Source of the DNA: Palsa-506 sp963836355
Lineage (GTDB): Bacteria > Actinomycetota > Actinomycetes > Streptosporangiales > Streptosporangiaceae
Length of the DNA stretch: 64,000 nt
Direction: 5' to 3'
NCBI GenBank assembly: GCA_963836355.1
Contig: CAWIJO010000006.1
Location: 62,001-126,000 of the forward strand
This document shows positions 17,781 through 26,235 of this stretch, piece by piece. Positions within the stretch are counted from its first letter, which is position 1. Each line of letters starts with the position of its first letter. Below the pieces are notes generated by a model. It had not been told where the DNA came from and did not search any database. It was given only the letters and a program-made list of their open reading frames with translations. Made by a program: the position numbers and the translations under genes.

Positions 17781-18785
17781 ATGACCACCCAGATCCCTGA
17801 CCAGATACCACTGCCCGGCCCGCTCAACGGGGCGGCGCCGCCCGCCGCAGACGGCGCACGCCGCTGCAAGCAGCCCGGATGCGGCGCCGAGCTGCCGGCC
17901 GCCACCGGGCGCGGCGCACCCCGCCTGTTCTGCAGCCCTGCCTGCTCACGCAAGTGGCACAACGACAACCGCCTCACCGCCGACGCCGCCGGGCAGCAGC
18001 AGGCAGCCGCCGGCGGCCCGCTGGCCGGCCTGCAGCAGCTGCTCACCCAGGCCGCTGAACTGGCCGGCGCCGCCGCCGCCCAGCTGGCCGCCGCCGACCC
18101 CGGCCGGGTCACCACGGCGCTGGCCACTGCGGACGCCGCCCGCCGCCAGGCCCAGGCCGAAACCGCCGTCGCCCTCGCCCAGGCTGCCGGAGCCATCCAG
18201 GCCGAACAGGCCGCCGCCGCGGCGATGCACGCCGCCCGGCACGACACCCAGGCCGCACTAGAGGCCGCTGACCAGGCCCGCACCGACGCGGACGCCGCCG
18301 ACGCCCGCGCGCAGGCCGCCCGCGACCACGCCAGCGCCCAGATCACCCAGATCCGCCAGCAAGCCGACACCGCCCTCGCCGACGCCCGCGCCGCTACCAG
18401 CGCCGCCCGCGCCGACCGGGACGCCGCGCTGGCCGCCGGCGAACTAGCACGCCACCACGCCGGCACCGAGATCAGCCGGGCCCGGCAAGCCGAAGCCGAC
18501 GCCCGCGCCGAAAACGACCACGTCCGCGCCGACGCCGCCCGCGAACGCGACGCGGAGGCCGCCGCCTGCACCGCCCAGCTGCACGCCATCCAGGCCCTCG
18601 CCGACACCTGGCGCGCCCGTGCCGAGCACGCCGAGCAGCAGCTCGACCTCGAACGCGACCACCAGCGCCGCCTCACGGCCCAGCCCGGCACCGCCACCGG
18701 CGGCAACGACGGCACGCCCGCAGCCAGGACCAGCACCCGGCCAGCCGTCACCAGGGCCACCGCCGCCGGCGGCAGCCAGCCCTAA
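17781..18785 (+). CDS. IS21 passenger: zinc-finger plus alanine-rich coiled-coil protein (334 aa), copy 1
   Basis: Not a known IS21 component. The N-terminal fifth has a four-cysteine cluster, CKQPGCGAELPAA then LFCSPACSRKWHNDNR, resembling a small treble-clef or CGNR-like zinc finger. From about residue 75 to 300 the protein is almost entirely Ala with regularly spaced Gln, Asp, Arg and Glu (ADQARTDADAADARAQAARD, AELAGAAAAQLAAADPGR), predicted as a long coiled coil. The tail is Thr/Ala/Pro-rich. A DNA- or transposase-binding accessory role is a guess. It has AAAGAAAGG before its ATG and lies between istA and istB in the same direction. Copy 1 has Glu where copy 2 has Ala near residue 260. 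Confidence 0.8.
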   Translation: MTTQIPDQIPLPGPLNGAAPPAADGARRCKQPGCGAELPAATGRGAPRLFCSPACSRKWHNDNRLTADAAGQQQAAAGGPLAGLQQLLTQAAELAGAAAAQLAAADPGRVTTALATADAARRQAQAETAVALAQAAGAIQAEQAAAAAMHAARHDTQAALEAADQARTDADAADARAQAARDHASAQITQIRQQADTALADARAATSAARADRDAALAAGELARHHAGTEISRARQAEADARAENDHVRADAARERDAEAAACTAQLHAIQALADTWRARAEHAEQQLDLERDHQRRLTAQPGTATGGNDGTPAARTSTRPAVTRATAAGGSQP

Positions 18786-18862
18786 CCCCTGCCGCGGGCA
18801 GGGACCGCCGCCCCGGCCGCCCCTGCCCGCGCCCATCCACCTGACACGGAAAGGACCACCCC

Positions 18863-19489
18863 ATGTCTTTGCTGACCGACCCGCTCGACCCCGACCTCAA
18901 AGCCACCCTGCGCGCCCTCAAGCTCGGCAAGCTCACCGCCACCTTGCCCGAGCGCCTCACCCTCGCCCGCCAGGACAACATGCCCCACGCCGACTTCCTC
19001 CAGCTCGTCCTGTCCGACGAAGTCGCCCGCCGCGAAGCCGGCTCCATCGCCCTGCGCGCCAAGAACGCCGGCCTGGACCCCGCCATGCGCACCGAAACCT
19101 GGGACCCTGCCGCTGCCATCCGCTACGACCAGCGGCTCTGGAACGAACTGGTCTCCCTGCGGTTCCTCGACGGCCCCCACGGCGCCTTGATACTGGGTCC
19201 GGTCGGCGTCGGGAAAACACACCTGGCCACCGCCCTGGGCCACATCGCCGTCCGCCGCCGCCGCACCGTGCACATGGCCCGCGCCGACAAGCTCTTCAAG
19301 CGCCTCACCGCAGCCCGCCTCGACAACACCCTCGACTACGAATACCGCCGCCTGACCACCGTCGAGCTGCTCATCATCGACGACTTCGCGCTCCAGCCCC
19401 TTACCCCTGCCCAGACCACCGACTTTTACGAGGTAATCACCGAACGCCACCGCAAAGCCTCCACCGTGGTCACTTCCAATCGCGAGTGA
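18863..19489 (+). pseudogene. istB: IS21 helper ATPase IstB, truncated copy 1
   Basis: AAA+ ATPase that assists IstA in target choice. N-terminal LRALKLGKLTATLPERLTLA, Walker A GALILGPVGVGKTHLATALG and Walker B VELLIIDDFAL are present, as is the VVTSNR sensor region. The gene ends abruptly at Ser-Asn-Arg-Glu because the duplication joint at 19485/19486 puts a TGA there; the last 50-60 residues (EWLPLMADPLLAQ and following) are missing. ATG 18863 follows GGAAAGGA, 77 bases after the passenger gene. Probably inactive. Confidence 0.85.
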
Positions 19490-20295
19490 AATTCGTGCAG
19501 GGAAATTTCTTCGCCGGGGAGAGCTTCCTGGACCTGGCGGACGCGCGGTCCCGGATGGCGGTGTGGCTGGGGACGGTGAACGCCCGGGTGCACGGCACCA
19601 CCCGGCAGGTGCCCGCGGTGATCTTCGCCGCGCAGGAGGCGCCGTGCCTGCTGCCGGCCCCGGCCGGGCGCTATCAGGTGCCGTACTGGGCGCAGGTGAA
19701 GGTCCACGTCGATTACCACATCCAGGTCGCCCGGGCGCTGTACTCGGTGCCGTGGCGTCACGTCGGCGCGCGGGTGATGGCCCGCGCGGATGAGCACCTG
19801 GTGAAGGTGTACCTGCGGGATCAGCTGATCAAGACCCATCCGCGGAAGCACCCCGGCGGGCGGTCCACCGACACCGCGGACATGCCGCCGGGAGTGGAGG
19901 GGTATGCCACCCGGACCGTGGACCGCATGGTCGCCCAGGCGGCCAGCTACGGCCCGGCCACCGGGATCTACGCGCGGCGGCTGCTGGACGGCGATGCGCC
20001 GTGGATGATGATGCGGTCGGTTTACCGGCTTATCGGGCTGGCGAAACGCTACGGCGCCCAGGCGGCTGAGGCGGCCTGCGCGCGGGCCCTGGACGTCGAT
20101 GTCATCAACGTCTCCAAGATCGAGTCGATGCTGAAGAACGCCACCGAGAAGGCCCCGCCGGCGGCTGGCCTCGCCGCCGGGGCCGGCGCCGGGCCGGGCC
20201 GGTTCGCCCGTGACGCGGCCGAGTACGCCACCGCGACCGGGATACGGCTGCAGGTCGTGGACGGCGGCAGCGACCCCGCCGGCGGCCGGTCCTGA
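19486..20295 (+). pseudogene. IstA C-terminal fragment in the second repeat unit
   Basis: Begins exactly at the duplication joint with GTG AAA TTC GTG (VKFVQGNFF) and runs to the normal istA stop, about 269 residues. It lacks the helix-turn-helix and all catalytic residues, which lie upstream of the joint in the complete copy. The GTG at the joint could in principle start translation, and its first bases overlap the stop of the truncated istB (GAGTGA). Any product would be only the C-terminal domain. Confidence 0.85.
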
Positions 20296-20370
20296 CCTGA
20301 CCTGCCCCGCGCCATCTGCCGGCCGCCGGAAAGCACGCCGCCGGGCGCGCGGCTCATCATCCTTCCCCTA

Positions 20371-20415
20371 TTTCTTTTTATTCCTTTTCCTCTCCGAGCG
20401 GAAAAGAAAAAGAAA
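20371..20415 (+). terminator. Second copy of the polypyrimidine/polypurine hairpin
   Basis: Identical duplicate of 17726-17770, again ten bases before the passenger gene start. Confidence 0.5.
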
Positions 20416-20425
20416 GGCCTCTGCC

Positions 20426-21430
20426 ATGACCACCCAGATCCCTGACCAGATACCACTGCCCGGCCCGCTCAACGGGGCGGCGCCGCCCGCCGCAGACGGC
20501 GCACGCCGCTGCAAGCAGCCCGGATGCGGCGCCGAGCTGCCGGCCGCCACCGGGCGCGGCGCACCCCGCCTGTTCTGCAGCCCTGCCTGCTCACGCAAGT
20601 GGCACAACGACAACCGCCTCACCGCCGACGCCGCCGGGCAGCAGCAGGCAGCCGCCGGCGGCCCGCTGGCCGGCCTGCAGCAGCTGCTCACCCAGGCCGC
20701 TGAACTGGCCGGCGCCGCCGCCGCCCAGCTGGCCGCCGCCGACCCCGGCCGGGTCACCACGGCGCTGGCCACTGCGGACGCCGCCCGCCGCCAGGCCCAG
20801 GCCGAAACCGCCGTCGCCCTCGCCCAGGCTGCCGGAGCCATCCAGGCCGAACAGGCCGCCGCCGCGGCGATGCACGCCGCCCGGCACGACACCCAGGCCG
20901 CACTAGAGGCCGCTGACCAGGCCCGCACCGACGCGGACGCCGCCGACGCCCGCGCGCAGGCCGCCCGCGACCACGCCAGCGCCCAGATCACCCAGATCCG
21001 CCAGCAAGCCGACACCGCCCTCGCCGACGCCCGCGCCGCTACCAGCGCCGCCCGCGCCGACCGGGACGCCGCGCTGGCCGCCGGCGAACTAGCACGCCAC
21101 CACGCCGGCACCGAGATCAGCCGGGCCCGGCAAGCCGAAGCCGACGCCCGCGCCGAAAACGACCACGTCCGCGCCGACGCCGCCCGCGAACGCGACGCGG
21201 CGGCCGCCGCCTGCACCGCCCAGCTGCACGCCATCCAGGCCCTCGCCGACACCTGGCGCGCCCGTGCCGAGCACGCCGAGCAGCAGCTCGACCTCGAACG
21301 CGACCACCAGCGCCGCCTCACGGCCCAGCCCGGCACCGCCACCGGCGGCAACGACGGCACGCCCGCAGCCAGGACCAGCACCCGGCCAGCCGTCACCAGG
21401 GCCACCGCCGCCGGCGGCAGCCAGCCCTAA
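20426..21430 (+). CDS. IS21 passenger: zinc-finger plus coiled-coil protein, copy 2
   Basis: Same 334-residue protein as copy 1 except for Ala instead of Glu near residue 260 (ERDAAAAACTAQ). Four-cysteine cluster CKQPGC and CSPAC intact. The full length and near-identity of both copies mean either could be expressed. In this unit the gene follows a headless istA fragment, so its expression would rely on read-through or an own promoter. Confidence 0.8.
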   Translation: MTTQIPDQIPLPGPLNGAAPPAADGARRCKQPGCGAELPAATGRGAPRLFCSPACSRKWHNDNRLTADAAGQQQAAAGGPLAGLQQLLTQAAELAGAAAAQLAAADPGRVTTALATADAARRQAQAETAVALAQAAGAIQAEQAAAAAMHAARHDTQAALEAADQARTDADAADARAQAARDHASAQITQIRQQADTALADARAATSAARADRDAALAAGELARHHAGTEISRARQAEADARAENDHVRADAARERDAAAAACTAQLHAIQALADTWRARAEHAEQQLDLERDHQRRLTAQPGTATGGNDGTPAARTSTRPAVTRATAAGGSQP

Positions 21431-21507
21431 CCCCTGCCGCGGGCAGGGACCGCCGCCCCGGCCGCCCCTGCCCGCGCCCATCCACCTGACACGGAAAGGA
21501 CCACCCC

Positions 21508-22158
21508 ATGTCTTTGCTGACCGACCCGCTCGACCCCGACCTCAAAGCCACCCTGCGCGCCCTCAAGCTCGGCAAGCTCACCGCCACCTTGCCCGAGCGC
21601 CTCACCCTCGCCCGCCAGGACAACATGCCCCACGCCGACTTCCTCCAGCTCGTCCTGTCCGACGAAGTCGCCCGCCGCGAAGCCGGCTCCATCGCCCTGC
21701 GCGCCAAGAACGCCGGCCTGGACCCCGCCATGCGCACCGAAACCTGGGACCCTGCCGCTGCCATCCGCTACGACCAGCGGCTCTGGAACGAACTGGTCTC
21801 CCTGCGGTTCCTCGACGGCCCCCACGGCGCCTTGATACTGGGTCCGGTCGGCGTCGGGAAAACACACCTGGCCACCGCCCTGGGCCACATCGCCGTCCGC
21901 CGCCGCCGCACCGTGCACATGGCCCGCGCCGACAAGCTCTTCAAGCGCCTCACCGCAGCCCGCCTCGACAACACCCTCGACTACGAATACCGCCGCCTGA
22001 CCACCGTCGAGCTGCTCATCATCGACGACTTCGCGCTCCAGCCCCTTACCCCTGCCCAGACCACCGACTTTTACGAGGTAATCACCGAACGCCACCGCAA
22101 AGCCTCCACCGTGGTCACTTCCAATCGCGACGCCAGTAAAGCGCACTTGTTCGCGTGA
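21508..22158 (+). pseudogene. istB: IstB 5' part, copy 2, split by the integrase cassette
   Basis: Same Walker A (GPVGVGKTHLATALG) and Walker B (LLIIDDFALQPL) as copy 1. True istB sequence ends at 22130 after VVTSNRD; the following codons ASKAHLFA and stop come from the inserted cassette. The missing 3' part is found intact at 25344-25502. Excision of the cassette would be needed to restore a full-length protein. Confidence 0.85.
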
Positions 22159-22184
22159 ACCTGTGCCAGGTGGCAGCTGAAGTT

Positions 22185-23813
22185 TCACGGGTTCAGCAGG
22201 CGGCTTTCGTCGACGTGGTCGGCGAGGTAGGGAATGACGCCCTCGGGCCGCATCCCGAACGCGGCGGACACGAGCTTGGGGTCGATGCTGGTGACGAGTT
22301 CGGCGAGGCGGGTGCTGCGCAGCAGGCGGGGCCGGACGCCGGCCGGGTCGAGGATGTGGCTGAGGTAGTAGGCCGATGCCGTCGCCCGGGTGCTCTTGGT
22401 TTGCTTGGTGACAAGGACATGCGGGTTGCCGGTGCGCAGCGCATCGCGGTGGTCCAGGCATCGCTGGATGGCGGTCCAGGTGGCCGGGTCCAGCGGGGTC
22501 GGCTGCGGCCGGCGGCCGAGCCGGACGGTGCGTCTGGCCGGGTCGATGTCGCTGACGGTGATCCCGCGTAGTTCTTCGCTGGTGGCGCCGTGCAGCAGGG
22601 CAAGCAGGCCGGTCAGCGCCTCGTGCGGGTGCACGCGGGCGGCTGCGGTCCAGCGGCGGAACAGCTGCCGCTGCAGGGCCAGCCCGGCTGTCGGGCCGCG
22701 GAAGCCGCGGGGCTCGCGGGCGGTCAGCCCGCGGGCCGGGTCGATGAGCACCAGCTTGCTGGTCCTGGCCCAGGCGAAAAAGTGCCGCAGTGCGGTCAGC
22801 CGGGTTTTGCGGTTGGCTGGCTGGGCTTGCAGGAACGCCTCGATGTCGTGCATGTCCGCTGTTGCCCAGTCGTCTTTGCCCCGCTGGCTGGCCAGGAACC
22901 TGGACAGGTCGCGGATGGCCGATAGGTGCGCCTCGATCGTGTTGTCAGAGCGGGGCCGGGTTCCGGCCCGGCGGGCGCGTTCCCGGGCATGCAGGCTGGC
23001 CTCGGCGAAGGCGCCCGCTGCGGGGCGCATCGGGGCGGGGACGGCGTCGATGCGGCGTTGCCGCCGCCCGGCTGCCGCCCGGCCGGCCTGGTCGAGGGGC
23101 AGCGCGAGGCCGCGGGTCACGAAGAAATCCTCCAGGGTGCGGGCGAGCGTGCCTGGCGACCGGCCGCGGCCGAACTGCCGGGATCGTTCCAGCAGGACCT
23201 GCGGATGAGATGGCCCGCCGCCGGCGAGTAGCTGGCCGAGGCAGCTGACCAGCTGGGATGCCCGGGAGGGGCAGTGCCTGGCGGCGGCGTGAGCGGCGAA
23301 GTCACCCAGCCATCCAGGCGGGTCGGGCAGCCGGGCACTGACGTTCCCGGCCCGGATGAAGGGCCGGCCGGGGTGACGCTGCCAGCACGGCCCGCACAGG
23401 CCGAGACCGGCGTGCCGGCGCAGCTGCCCGCACCCGGCGCAGACCCGGGGCGGTTTTTTCGGCGGCCCCGGCCGGGAGCAGCTGCCGCACCAGCCGGTGT
23501 CCTCGCGCAGATGACCGGGCCTCTCGCAGCGCGGGCACAGCCGCAAGGAGGCCAGCCGTCCGGCTTTGCGACGGCATTCCCTGCATAGCGTGGCTTCCGG
23601 TGACCGCACCGGATGCCCGCAGCTGGCACACACCCGCGAGCAGATGACGCACCGTCCGGTGTCCTCGCGCAGCACCCGCTGCCTTCCGCAGCCCGGGCAT
23701 GCCGCTTTCGCCGCTGCCTGGGCCAGCCGGCGCCAGCACAAGCAGCAGTGCTGCCGGCCGTGGCGGCCGACCGGCGCACCGCAGTCCACGCAATCGGACA
23801 GGCGCTTGCCCAC
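22185..23813 (-). CDS. Zinc-ribbon tyrosine-recombinase-like integrase (542 aa)
   Basis: Start chosen at GTG 23813 (VGKRLSDCVDCG), after GGAGG and 17 bases behind the XRE stop. The first 180 residues hold many CxxC knuckles: CVDCGAP, CCLCWRR, CPGCGRQ, CVICSRVCASCG, CRECRRK, CPRCERP, CGSCSRP, CAGCGQL, CGPCWQR. Then follows an integrase-like core: SAM-like DNA-binding part (TIEAHLSAIRDLSRFLAS) and catalytic region GLLALLHGATSEELRGI and RLLRSTRLAELV with IPYLADHV near the end. The usual His of HxxR is absent and the first Arg region is altered, so activity is doubtful; it may bind DNA as partner of the canonical integrase upstream. Confidence 0.8.
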   Translation of the reverse strand: MGKRLSDCVDCGAPVGRHGRQHCCLCWRRLAQAAAKAACPGCGRQRVLREDTGRCVICSRVCASCGHPVRSPEATLCRECRRKAGRLASLRLCPRCERPGHLREDTGWCGSCSRPGPPKKPPRVCAGCGQLRRHAGLGLCGPCWQRHPGRPFIRAGNVSARLPDPPGWLGDFAAHAAARHCPSRASQLVSCLGQLLAGGGPSHPQVLLERSRQFGRGRSPGTLARTLEDFFVTRGLALPLDQAGRAAAGRRQRRIDAVPAPMRPAAGAFAEASLHARERARRAGTRPRSDNTIEAHLSAIRDLSRFLASQRGKDDWATADMHDIEAFLQAQPANRKTRLTALRHFFAWARTSKLVLIDPARGLTAREPRGFRGPTAGLALQRQLFRRWTAAARVHPHEALTGLLALLHGATSEELRGITVSDIDPARRTVRLGRRPQPTPLDPATWTAIQRCLDHRDALRTGNPHVLVTKQTKSTRATASAYYLSHILDPAGVRPRLLRSTRLAELVTSIDPKLVSAAFGMRPEGVIPYLADHVDESRLLNP

Positions 23814-23829
23814 CTCCGGCCGCCTCCGA

Positions 23830-24144
23830 TCACACCGGCGGCATCGACCGGCCCCGCGAGGACGCGGCCCTCGGCAGGTCCTGCACCGGCCGCGGCGCAG
23901 CGGCGGGCCGGTCCACCGGGGTGGTGTCCACCTCGAGCAAGTCGTCCGGGGTGCATTCCAGCGCGGTGCACAACGCCGCCAGCGTGGACAGCTTGACCTG
24001 GGACGGCTGCCCGGCGAACAGCGCCGACACCGACGCCGAGGAGAGCTCCAGCCCTGCTTTCTCGGCCAGCAGGCGGCGCAACTGGGCGCCGGTCCACACC
24101 TCACGCTGCGCCGCCGCCATCCGCAGCTTCCACTTAATCTGCAT
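23830..24144 (-). CDS. XRE-family helix-turn-helix regulator (104 aa)
   Basis: MQIKWKLRMAAAQREVWTGA followed by QLRRLLAEKAGLELSSASVS and QPSQVKLSTLAALCTALECT is a Cro/C1-type DNA-binding domain of the kind with DDLLEVD at its end. It begins inside the 3' end of the integrase gene (11-base overlap) and is followed after 17 bases by the zinc-ribbon integrase, so the three are one operon. Likely role: control of the cassette's recombinases (inference). Confidence 0.8.
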   Translation of the reverse strand: MQIKWKLRMAAAQREVWTGAQLRRLLAEKAGLELSSASVSALFAGQPSQVKLSTLAALCTALECTPDDLLEVDTTPVDRPAAAPRPVQDLPRAASSRGRSMPPV

Positions 24145-25198
24145 CCTGGTCTCCTTCCAGGCTGGCCAGGGTCGCCGACACCGCCCGCCGGTAGGCATCC
24201 TCGATGAACGTCTCCGAGGGCCGGACATACCGCATCGTGGAGCCCACCGTCCAATGACCGAGCATCTGCTGGATCGCGACCAGGTCCATGCCTCTCTCGT
24301 AGTTGTGCGTGGCGCACGCCCGCCGCAGCCCGTGCGGGCTGAACCGGCCTTCCGGCGGCCCGCCTTCCAGCTCCAGCAGGTACCGCAGCCGGTTACGGAT
24401 CGTGCCGCGGTGCAGCCGGCCGCCGGACTCATCAGCGAACAGCACCAGCGACTCCGGGAACCGGGGCCGGACGTCAGCGCAGAACCACCGCAAGATCAGG
24501 TCCAGGCCATCGAGCATCGGAACCCACCGCGGCCGCGGTCCCGAGGTCCGCGCCGCCTTGCCGAACCGCACGTGCAGCTTGCCGAACGGGCCCCGGCCGA
24601 AATGCGCATCCGGATGGTCCAGCATCGACGCCTCATCGGCGCGCAGCCCGCCGTGATACAGCGTCCGGAACAAGGCGTAATCGCGGGCAGCCGGGCCATA
24701 CTTGCGGGCGGTGGCGATGCGGTCCTTCATGAAGCCGAAAAAAGCATCCAGCCGCTCCGGTGACGGCGGCGGCAGCTGGGACGCGGAATCGTCGCCGACA
24801 TGGCGGGAGGCGTTGAACTCATCGACCGGGCACTCCAGCCGGATCCCGAACCCGGCCTCGATCTCAGCGGCCTTACGGGCGGCCAGGAACCGGTAGAACC
24901 CCTTGAATGCCTGCACATAACCCCGGCGGGTCGAGGCGGCCAGCCCTCCGGCGGCCAGTGATCCCACGACCCGGTCGATGTCCTCTGCCGTGGCCTCCCA
25001 CGCCGGGCAGCCCAGCAAGGCCAGCATCCGCTCCAGCACGCCCGTGTCGTTCTCGATCGTCACCGGGCTGAACCCGCGTGCCACCCACGACGCCAGATAC
25101 GCCTCCACACAGCCGGACTGGAACCGCCACGGGTCCGGCGCCACCACCGCGACCGCCACCGGACGCCCCTCGATCACCCGCAACTGCGACCCATCCAC
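24134..25198 (-). CDS. Tyrosine recombinase/integrase (354 aa)
   Basis: Canonical phage-type integrase. Start at GTG 25198 with GAGGAAGG seven bases upstream. N-terminal SAM-like domain (CVEAYLASWVARGFSPVTIE); catalytic residues visible in order: Arg in TLYHGGLRADEASML, His-x-x-Arg in FSPHGLRRACATHNYERG, His in MLGHWTVGSTM and the nucleophilic Tyr in RYVRPSETF. First gene of a three-gene operon with the XRE regulator and zinc-ribbon integrase. It is the best candidate for moving the cassette that splits istB. Confidence 0.9.
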   Translation of the reverse strand: MDGSQLRVIEGRPVAVAVVAPDPWRFQSGCVEAYLASWVARGFSPVTIENDTGVLERMLALLGCPAWEATAEDIDRVVGSLAAGGLAASTRRGYVQAFKGFYRFLAARKAAEIEAGFGIRLECPVDEFNASRHVGDDSASQLPPPSPERLDAFFGFMKDRIATARKYGPAARDYALFRTLYHGGLRADEASMLDHPDAHFGRGPFGKLHVRFGKAARTSGPRPRWVPMLDGLDLILRWFCADVRPRFPESLVLFADESGGRLHRGTIRNRLRYLLELEGGPPEGRFSPHGLRRACATHNYERGMDLVAIQQMLGHWTVGSTMRYVRPSETFIEDAYRRAVSATLASLEGDQDAD

Positions 25199-25343
25199 CG
25201 GCACACCTTCCTCGCACCAGCCAAAACAAGGTGACACCTAGCAAACCGGGCTCACACCTCGAATACCAGTAAGACACGCCGAAGCCGCATCGCCGCAGGC
25301 AACAGGGCAAACGCGCAAAGATCAACATGTGCCAGTCCCGGTT

Positions 25344-25502
25344 GAATGGCTGCCCCTCATGGCCGACCCGCTGCTGGCCCAGTCAGCCATCGACCGCCTC
25401 ACCTCCACCTGCCACGAGCTCGTCGTCGAAGGTGACTCCTACCGCCGCCGCCAGCGCCCCGCCGCACCCCCAGTTGACGAACCCGCCCCAGCCACACCAT
25501 GA
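25344..25502 (+). pseudogene. istB: 3' end of istB separated by the cassette
   Basis: Reads EWLPLMADPLLAQSAIDRLT, then STCHELVVEGDSYRRRQRP to TGA 25502, exactly the C-terminus missing from both istB copies. It is followed by 45 bases and the right inverted repeat of the IS21. Confidence 0.9.
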
Positions 25503-25830
25503 TGCTCACGCAACCCGACCAGGTGGTCCCTAGGTCGTGGCGAGCCGCTGGTCCCATCTCGCTGGCGGGTGACACCCTTGACCCCATCCACGCTGTGCGG
25601 GGGCATCCCGCCTGCGGGCTGGGCGTCTTACCTCTTACCGTGGACTGGCCGGTCGACCGGGAGGCTCGCCAGGGATCGGAAGTTCGCGGACATAAGCGGC
25701 CGGAACATCGCTAGCAATTGGCAAGGCATGGGCCGAGAGACAGCGCCGGTGTCCAAGGCCTCGGTGCCGCCGACGGCATGGTCGAGTCAGCTACGCTCGG
25801 TAATGGAGTTCGCTAGCCGCGGCACTCAGT

Positions 25831-26058
25831 TCGTGGAACGGCCCGTGGAACGAGTGCTGGCGCAGACTCTGTGCGCTGTGTGCTTTCCGTGCATATTCGC
25901 GGGACGTTGGTGCAGGCAGTGCGCTCGGAGCGGTTCAGCGGTCTTCTTTTAATCCGTGGGTTCTGGGTTCGAGCCCCAGGCGCCCTACCCACTCTGACCT
26001 GCGGTTTCTTCCTTGATCAGGGCCCGGCGGGCCTGCCGTCCCGGCCTGGCGTGGAACG
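25831..26058 (+). repeat. tRNA-Lys-derived attachment repeat, copy 1
   Basis: Contains the 3' half of a tRNA-Lys from the anticodon loop CTTTTAA (25946) through the T-arm CTGGG-TTCGAGC-CCCAG to GCGCCCTACC (25989). Two direct CGTGGAACG words precede it (25832-25840, 25844-25852, 12 bases apart) and one follows (26050-26058). The upstream side GCATATTCGCGGGAC and GTGCAGGCAGTGC is shared with copies 2 and 3. The 5' half of a tRNA is not present, so it is not a functional tRNA gene. Layout resembles an attP/attL-attR of an integrative element. Confidence 0.75.
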
Positions 26059-26235
26059 ACCCGATCCGCTGCTTCGGCGCACACAATGCACACAATGCAC
26101 TACCTGCGTATACGCAGAGTCACCGCCCGCGGTTCCGCGCACGGGGTGGTCGGCTGAAGAGGTCAGGCGCAAGGTCGACGGCGTCCGGCCGCACCACGCG
26201 GGATGCCGATCACGGTTGCGCCACAATGGGAGGTC

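Larger units (their letters stand above)
16841..22130 (+). repeat. 2645-bp tandem duplication inside the IS21 element
   Basis: Bases 16841-19485 are repeated head to tail at 19486-22130. The unit runs from GTGAAATTCG in istA, just after the catalytic glutamate codon, to CCAATCGCGA in istB. I noticed only two differences between copies: near 17531/20176 (C/T in a GGC/GGT context) and near 18557/21202 (GAG/GCG, Glu/Ala in the passenger gene). No short homology is visible at the joint. The right limit of the unit is the base at which the integrase cassette begins. Confidence 0.93.
22131..25343 (-). mobile_element. Integrase cassette (about 3.2 kb) inserted in istB
   Basis: Everything between the two halves of istB. 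It carries three minus-strand genes: integrase, XRE regulator, zinc-ribbon integrase. The exact ends are uncertain by a few bases: GCCAGT occurs at 22132-22137 and again at 25331-25336, and istB clearly resumes at GAATGG 25344. A hairpin-like sequence near the left end (22155-22188) pairs TGCCA with TGGCA and GTGAA with TTCAC and may be a recombination site. The shared word TGTGCCAG is found near both ends. No conventional inverted repeat or transposase is present, so movement by its own tyrosine recombinases is inferred. Confidence 0.75.
15889..25574 (+). mobile_element. Composite IS21-family element, 9.7 kb, with 7-bp target duplication
   Basis: Left end TGTCATCCGCCAGCGG at 15889 continues to 15915 and is matched inverted at 25548-25574 with three mismatches in 27. 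CCCTTGA stands on both sides (15882-15888 and 25575-25581). Inside are istA, a passenger gene, istB, a tandem repeat of most of these, a nested integrase cassette and the 3' end of istB. The shared ends and duplication show the complex arose inside a single IS21 insertion and not from several neighbours. A normal IS21 with one passenger gene would be about 3.8 kb. Confidence 0.9.

Noticed and set aside
17723..18760. Minus-strand open frame opposite the IS21 passenger gene
   Set aside because: Ala/Ser/Arg low-complexity shadow of the coiled-coil gene; repeated identically in copy 2 only because the DNA is duplicated.
16841..22130. Tandem duplication as pure assembly artefact
   Set aside because: Not excluded, but two base differences between copies and the exact coincidence with the cassette border argue for a real event; kept as a finding with a long-read check.
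25940..25990. A functional tRNA-Lys gene
   Set aside because: Only the 3' half is present. Upstream bases give neither the acceptor 5' strand GGGGCGC nor a D-arm, and extra bases (TCTT) interrupt the anticodon stem. The same applies to the copies at 52.3 and 55.4 kb.
26080..26116. Short direct repeat ACACAATGC and the 12-base palindrome TGCGTATACGCA as a CRISPR or iteron array
   Set aside because: Only two units and no spacers; too little to support an array or origin.
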